A stretch of DNA of 64,000 bases, from assembly GCF_019393635.1 (NCBI RefSeq), contig NC_057861.1:87785827-87849826 (forward strand). The letters run 5' to 3'. A program made the position numbers and the translations under genes. Positions 60,043 to 64,000 of this stretch are shown in pieces. Every line of letters starts with the position of its first letter. Within the stretch, counting starts at the first letter, position 1. Under the pieces are notes generated by a model. That model was not told where the DNA came from, ran no database searches, and was given only the letters and a program-made list of their open reading frames with translations. The DNA is from Dromiciops gliroides. Its lineage: Eukaryota; Chordata; Mammalia; Microbiotheria; Microbiotheriidae.

Positions 60043-60620
60043 TGTGGGGACCAATTTTTAATTGGGGAGTGCTAGCTTAGTGGCTCGCCGCAATATTGGG
60101 GCAAGGAAGGAGACCGGCAGCCTCCCTCAAAACAGAGCAGGATTTATTTAACAAGAACGAACTTAAAAAACAAATCAAAACACAAACAGGATCAGTAGGA
60201 TCAAGGGAAAGGAAATAAAATGGGGAAAGGGAAATTATACAACCTGAATAACACCACCGCCCAGGAATCAGCTGAGAATACACAGAAGCATCCTCTCACT
60301 TTCCAGCTTCCAGCAAGAATGTCAAAAATCTCCTCCTTCTTCTCAGCAAACCCCAGGCAGCCCCCAGCCAATTGGCTGGCCTCTCTGACAGTAACATGAC
60401 TGCCCTCACTAGGCTTCCAATCATTATAATTTTGCCGGGCTCATGTAGGCATCGGCAAGTGGTGATGATGTGAGGTGCCAGCACCATGGCAATGGCTACA
60501 ACCAGTGGGTGGAGCACCATGCTGTTTTCAGAGCCCCAGAGGCCAGTGCGCGCCGAGGTTTTTTTTTTAATTCTAGCCAAAAGATGGGGTCATAAAAACC
60601 TCAAATAACAATTCTTTACA
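60043..60620 (-). mobile_element. Solo LTR, minus strand
   Basis: 578 bp; plus-strand ends TGTGGGGACCAATT and AATTCTTTACA, flanked by AGGC at 60039-60042 and 60621-60624. A minus-strand AATAAA lies near 60145. Confidence 0.92.
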
Positions 60621-60680
60621 AGGCCAATAGAAGGTAAGTGAATTAATTCTTTACAAGGCCAATAGAGGGTAAATGAATTG
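60611..60680. repeat. Tandem duplication across LTR/flank junction
   Basis: ATTCTTTACAAGGCCAATAG followed by AAGGTAAGTGAATTA is repeated directly as ATTCTTTACAAGGCCAATAG with AGGGTAAATGAATT (60647-60680). The unit contains the last 10 bp of the LTR plus flank, so it arose after the insertion. Confidence 0.85.
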
Positions 60681-60733
60681 CCCAGGGTCAAATGATGGGC
60701 AAGCTTGCAAGGCCAGATTTACAACAAACATTT

Positions 60734-61390
60734 ATTTTATTTTTTTCCAGTTACATGTAAAGGTAGTTTTCAACATTCATTTTCATAAGATTTAGAGTTC
60801 CAAATTTTTCTCCCTCCCTCCCTTCCTTCCCTCTCCCCTCCACAAGACAGCAACCAGGTTATATATGTACAATCCACAAGTGCTCTTTTTATCAGTTCTT
60901 CCTATGGGGGGTGGATAGTAAATTTCATCATTAGTTCCTTGAGATTGTCTTGGATCATTGCATTGCTGAGTAGTTAAATCATTCACAATTGCTCATTGAA
61001 CAATAGTGCTGTCACTATGCGCAATGTCCTCCCAGCTCTGCTCACTTCACTATACATTGATGTTCTATAACACAAAACCATTCCACCACAATCATATAGC
61101 ACAGCTTCTTCCATCATTCCTCAATTGATGGACATTCCTTTGTTTCTCAATTCTTAGCCTCCACAAAGAGTTGCTATAAATATTTTTTGTACAATTTCCC
61201 CCCCTTTTCCATGATTACTATTGCTAACTGTTTCCCTTCCATCCTATTCCCTTCCCCATGATATTTATTCTATTATTCATCTTTTTTCATCTTATCACTC
61301 TTCAAAAGGGATTTGCTTCTGTCTGCCCCTCTCCCACTCTGCCCTTCCTTCTTTTGCCCCTCTCTCTTTATCTCCTTCCCCTCCTATTTA
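60734..61390 (-). mobile_element. Half-L1-like 3' end, minus strand
   Basis: L1 3' UTR and end (CCAGTTACATGTAAAGGTAG, CAAATTTTTCTCCCTCCC) to ~61200, joined to the non-coding block shared with 45.1 kb and 57.5 kb (CTAACTGTTTCCCTTCC, CCCCATGATATTTATTCTA). Confidence 0.75.
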
Positions 61391-62034
61391 TTAAATGGTT
61401 TTTACAAGTTTTAAGTTCCAAATTCTCTCTCCCTGCTCTACAAGTTGGTAAGCAATGTGGTAATAGGTTATATGTGGAAATAATGTAAAACATTTCCTTA
61501 TTAGTCATTTTGTACAGGAAAACTGAAAAAGACAAATAGTATTCTTCAGTATGTATTCAGATGACATGAGTTTTTTTCTTTGGAGGTAGGTAGCATTTTT
61601 CATCATGAGTCCTTTGGGATTGTCTTAGATCATTATATCACTAAGAATAGCTAAGTCATTCACAGTTCTTCATTGTATAATATTTCTGTTATCATGTACA
61701 ATGTTTTCCTGGTTCTGCTCACTCCACTTTCAGTTCTTGTAAATCTTTCCAGGTTTTTCTTGAAATTCTGCTTGTCATTTGTTACAAGCACAATAATATT
61801 CCATTATAACCACGTAATATAACTTGTTCAGCAATTCCAATTTATGGCCATCCCCTCAATTTCCAATTATTAGCCACCACAAAAAGAGCCACTATAAATA
61901 TTTATGTGCAAAAATGTTTTCCCCTTTAAAAAATAATCTCATTGGAATACAGACCTAGCAGTGGCATTTCTGGATAAAAGGGTACAGTTTTATAATCTTT
62001 TAGGCATAATTCCAAATTGTTCTCCAGAATGGAA
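61391..62034 (-). mobile_element. L1 3' end, 5'-truncated
   Basis: Second, separate L1 3' end lying directly behind the former one (TTTAAGTTCCAAATTCTCTC, TCATGAGTCCTTTGGGATTG, GCCACCACAAAAAGAG), with truncation at CCAGAATGGAATAAG. Confidence 0.8.
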
Positions 62035-62500
62035 TAAGCACACTCTTTAAAAAGCTTTCATACACTGGTCATCAAGAATAATGGCCTCCAGAATGTCAAG
62101 GTTAGAATGAGTGATATTTTTGGAGGGGAAAGGGTATGCTTTAAAAAAAAGGAATAGAAGATGTAACATCGAGAAACCAGTTGGAGAGGTAGAACTGAAG
62201 GGAACCTTGAGAATGTAAATAGCCAATACTGCTTTGAAATCTGCTCTCCCATAATCTAGAGCATATAGAATATTCAAATGTTTGAGAGAATAATTCTAAG
62301 GGGAAAAAAAAACTTTAAAAAGCAATGCTAAAAGAAAGGATATTCTGACTGCCAGCAGGCTAAAGGGGAAATCTAAGGGCAATAAAACTTGGGGTTTAGA
62401 GGGAAAGGGTAGAATGGAAGAGGAATGGATAGAATGAAGTAACCTAACCATGAGAAGGCAGTGTGGCAACAATAATTTAATAACAAGCTAATCTTTAGGC
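62035..62500. other. Gene-free stretch
   Basis: Nothing recognised; overlapping short minus frames without motif. Confidence 0.45.
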
Positions 62501-63838
62501 TAGATAAAACTTTGGTTACTCTGATTAAAAAAGGAAAGAAGAAAACCAGATTACCAGTATCAAAAATGAAGAGGTGGGGCAGCTAGGTGGCACAGTGGAT
62601 AAAGCACTGGCCCTAGATTCAGGAGGACCTGAGTTCAGATCTGGCCTCAGACACCTGACACACTTACTAGCTGTGTGACCTTGGGCAAGTCACTTAAGCC
62701 TCATTAACCTGTAAAAAACAAACAAAAAAAATGAAAGAGGTGAATTCACCATAAATGCAGTGGAAATTAAAGCATTAATTAGGAGCTATTTTTTCTAATT
62801 GTATGCCAATAAAATTGACAATCTAAATGAAGTGGATATTTACAAAAATATAAAATGCCCAAATCAATTGAAGAATAAATAGAAGACCTGAATTGCCTCA
62901 TTTTTGAAAAAGAAATTGAACAAGTCAGCAATAATTTACCTAAGAAAAAATCCCCAGGGACAGATGGGTTAACAGGTGAATTCTACCAAACATTTAGAGT
63001 ACAATTAATTCCAATACTATAAAAATTATTTGGAAAAATAGGTGAAGTTCTACCAAATTCCTCTTATGACACAAATATGATTTTGATACCTAAACCAGGC
63101 AGAGCCAAAACAGATAAAGAAAACTATAGACCAATTTCCTTAATGAATATTGATGCAAAAATCTTAAATATTAGCAAGGAGATATATAGCAATATGTCAC
63201 CCAGATCATACACTAAGACTAGGTGGGAGTTATACCAGGAATGCAGGGCTAGTTCAACATTAGGAAAACTATCAACATAATCAACCACATCAATATCAAA
63301 ACTGCCAAAACCATATGACCATCTCAATAGATGAAGAAAAGTGTTTTTGACAAAATACAGCACTCATTCCTATTAAAAACACTAGAGAGCATAGGAATAA
63401 ATGGAGCTTTCCTTATAATAATAAGCAGTATCTACTTCAAGCCACCAGCAAACATTTTATGTAATGGGGATAGCTTAGAGGCATTCCCAAAAAGATCAGG
63501 GGTGGAAAGGTATGTGCATTATCACTTGCATTATTTAATATTGTGCTAGAAATGTTAGGTTTAGTAAAAAGAGAAAAAAAAGGAACAAAAGGAATTAGAA
63601 CAGGCAAGGAGGAAACAAAACTATCATTCTTTGAAGATGATATAATGGTATACTTAGAGAATCCTTGAGAATCAACCAAAAAATTACTTGAAACAGTAAA
63701 CAACTTTAGCAAAGTTCCAGGATAGAAAATAAATTCACATAAATCATCAGCATTCTATCAATGACCAACAAATAACTGTCTACTGGCCAAGAAAAACTCA
63801 GGCACTCTATGATCACAATTACAAAACACTTTTCACAC
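62500..63838 (+). mobile_element. L1 ORF2 fragment (RT region), interrupted
   Basis: Plus strand, broken frames: [17 protein letters not shown] at ~62945-62995, [20 protein letters not shown] and [12 protein letters not shown] at ~63070-63170, FEDDIMVYLEN at ~63630 (family FADDMI) and the NHKSSAF-type NSHKSSAFYQ reading after 63730. It carries a SINE (62577-62726) and is cut at 63838 by an LTR. Start is approximate. Confidence 0.9.
62577..62726 (+). mobile_element. tRNA-derived SINE in L1
   Basis: GGGGCAGCTAGGTGGCACAG to CCTCATTAACC plus AAC-rich tail; AAAAATGAAGAGGTG repeated as AAAAATGAAAGAGGTG on the other side. Confidence 0.93.
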
Positions 63839-64000
63839 TGTGAGAAAATAATGGGTTTTGGAATACCCAAAGGCCCCAGCTGAGGGGATTGGAGTGACTG
63901 ACTTTGCTGATTAACTCACTTAAAGTTCATTCAATTAAAACCACACCTGCCTGGCCTTCAAGAGGGTGTGTTCTCAGAGGGTGTGAACTCTCACCTCAAC
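63839..64000 (+). mobile_element. LTR entering at window end, incomplete
   Basis: TGTGAGAAAATAATGGGTTT matches the start of the LTR at 34750-35250 (minus) and of 28801. It interrupts the L1 and runs out of the window, so solo or full element cannot be told. Confidence 0.85.

Noticed and set aside
1-64000. tRNA genes, CRISPR arrays, prokaryotic operons
   Set aside because: The only tRNA-like sequences are the 5' parts of SINEs; repeats have no array spacing; the composition is that of vertebrate non-coding DNA.

Overview
This is vertebrate nuclear DNA from a marsupial. The main evidence is many copies of a tRNA-derived SINE (start GGGGCAGCTAGGTGGCGCAG, 3' end ...CAAGTCACTTAACCCCAATTGCC) that is typical of metatherian genomes. 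Marsupial-type L1 3' ends, half-L1 elements, an L2 tail and many LTRs support this. The species cannot be named from the window. I recognise no intact host gene, no RNA gene and no CRISPR array: it is a gene desert of nested retroelements holding three processed copies of two host genes.

Layout. 1-3.9 kb: old L1 and MAR/MIR-type SINE remains with long TA/TG microsatellites. 3.87-6.55 kb and 18.94-21.45 kb: two inverted arms, nearly identical, each carrying the same processed copy of PRCC. The copies share two frame breaks, so one retrocopy was made, decayed, and was then duplicated in inverted orientation. A SINE later entered the left arm only. The ~12.4 kb between the arms holds two related non-autonomous endogenous retroviruses (7.47-11.19 kb, TSD AAGG; 11.88-16.07 kb, TSD GTAA), a probable LTR at 16.1-16.9 kb, a 164-bp palindromic element built from the U3 end of the first ERV's LTR with its own ATAC target-site duplication (17.75-17.92 kb), and a third ERV fragment of the same family (18.24-18.79 kb).

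21.5-35.3 kb: a truncated L1 (minus), a decayed processed copy of NSRP1 (25.4-27.0 kb), a SINE with a long AATA/AATG tail, an L1 split by a solo LTR (28.46-29.87 kb), and further LTRs. 36-39.7 kb: two relics of a non-L1 LINE whose protein ended in a C2H2 finger; the first is split by a SINE and a 1-kb solo LTR. 40-47 kb: mostly anonymous DNA with a diverged tandem duplication, SINEs and L1 tails. 47-48.2 kb: an L2 3' end split by an LTR. 48.9-64 kb: more LTRs, L1 fragments, SINEs and an ORF1-only (half-L1) element, ending inside an LTR that continues past the window.

How it works together: L1-type machinery explains the SINEs, half-L1s and processed PRCC/NSRP1 copies; retroviral integrase explains the LTR insertions with 4-bp TSDs. 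Eight SINE insertions and six LTR insertions, plus the L1 copies at 22.5 and 28.5 kb, can be placed by their flanking duplications, giving a clear relative order of events. All functional statements rest on motif reading and memory of the families; no database search was run.
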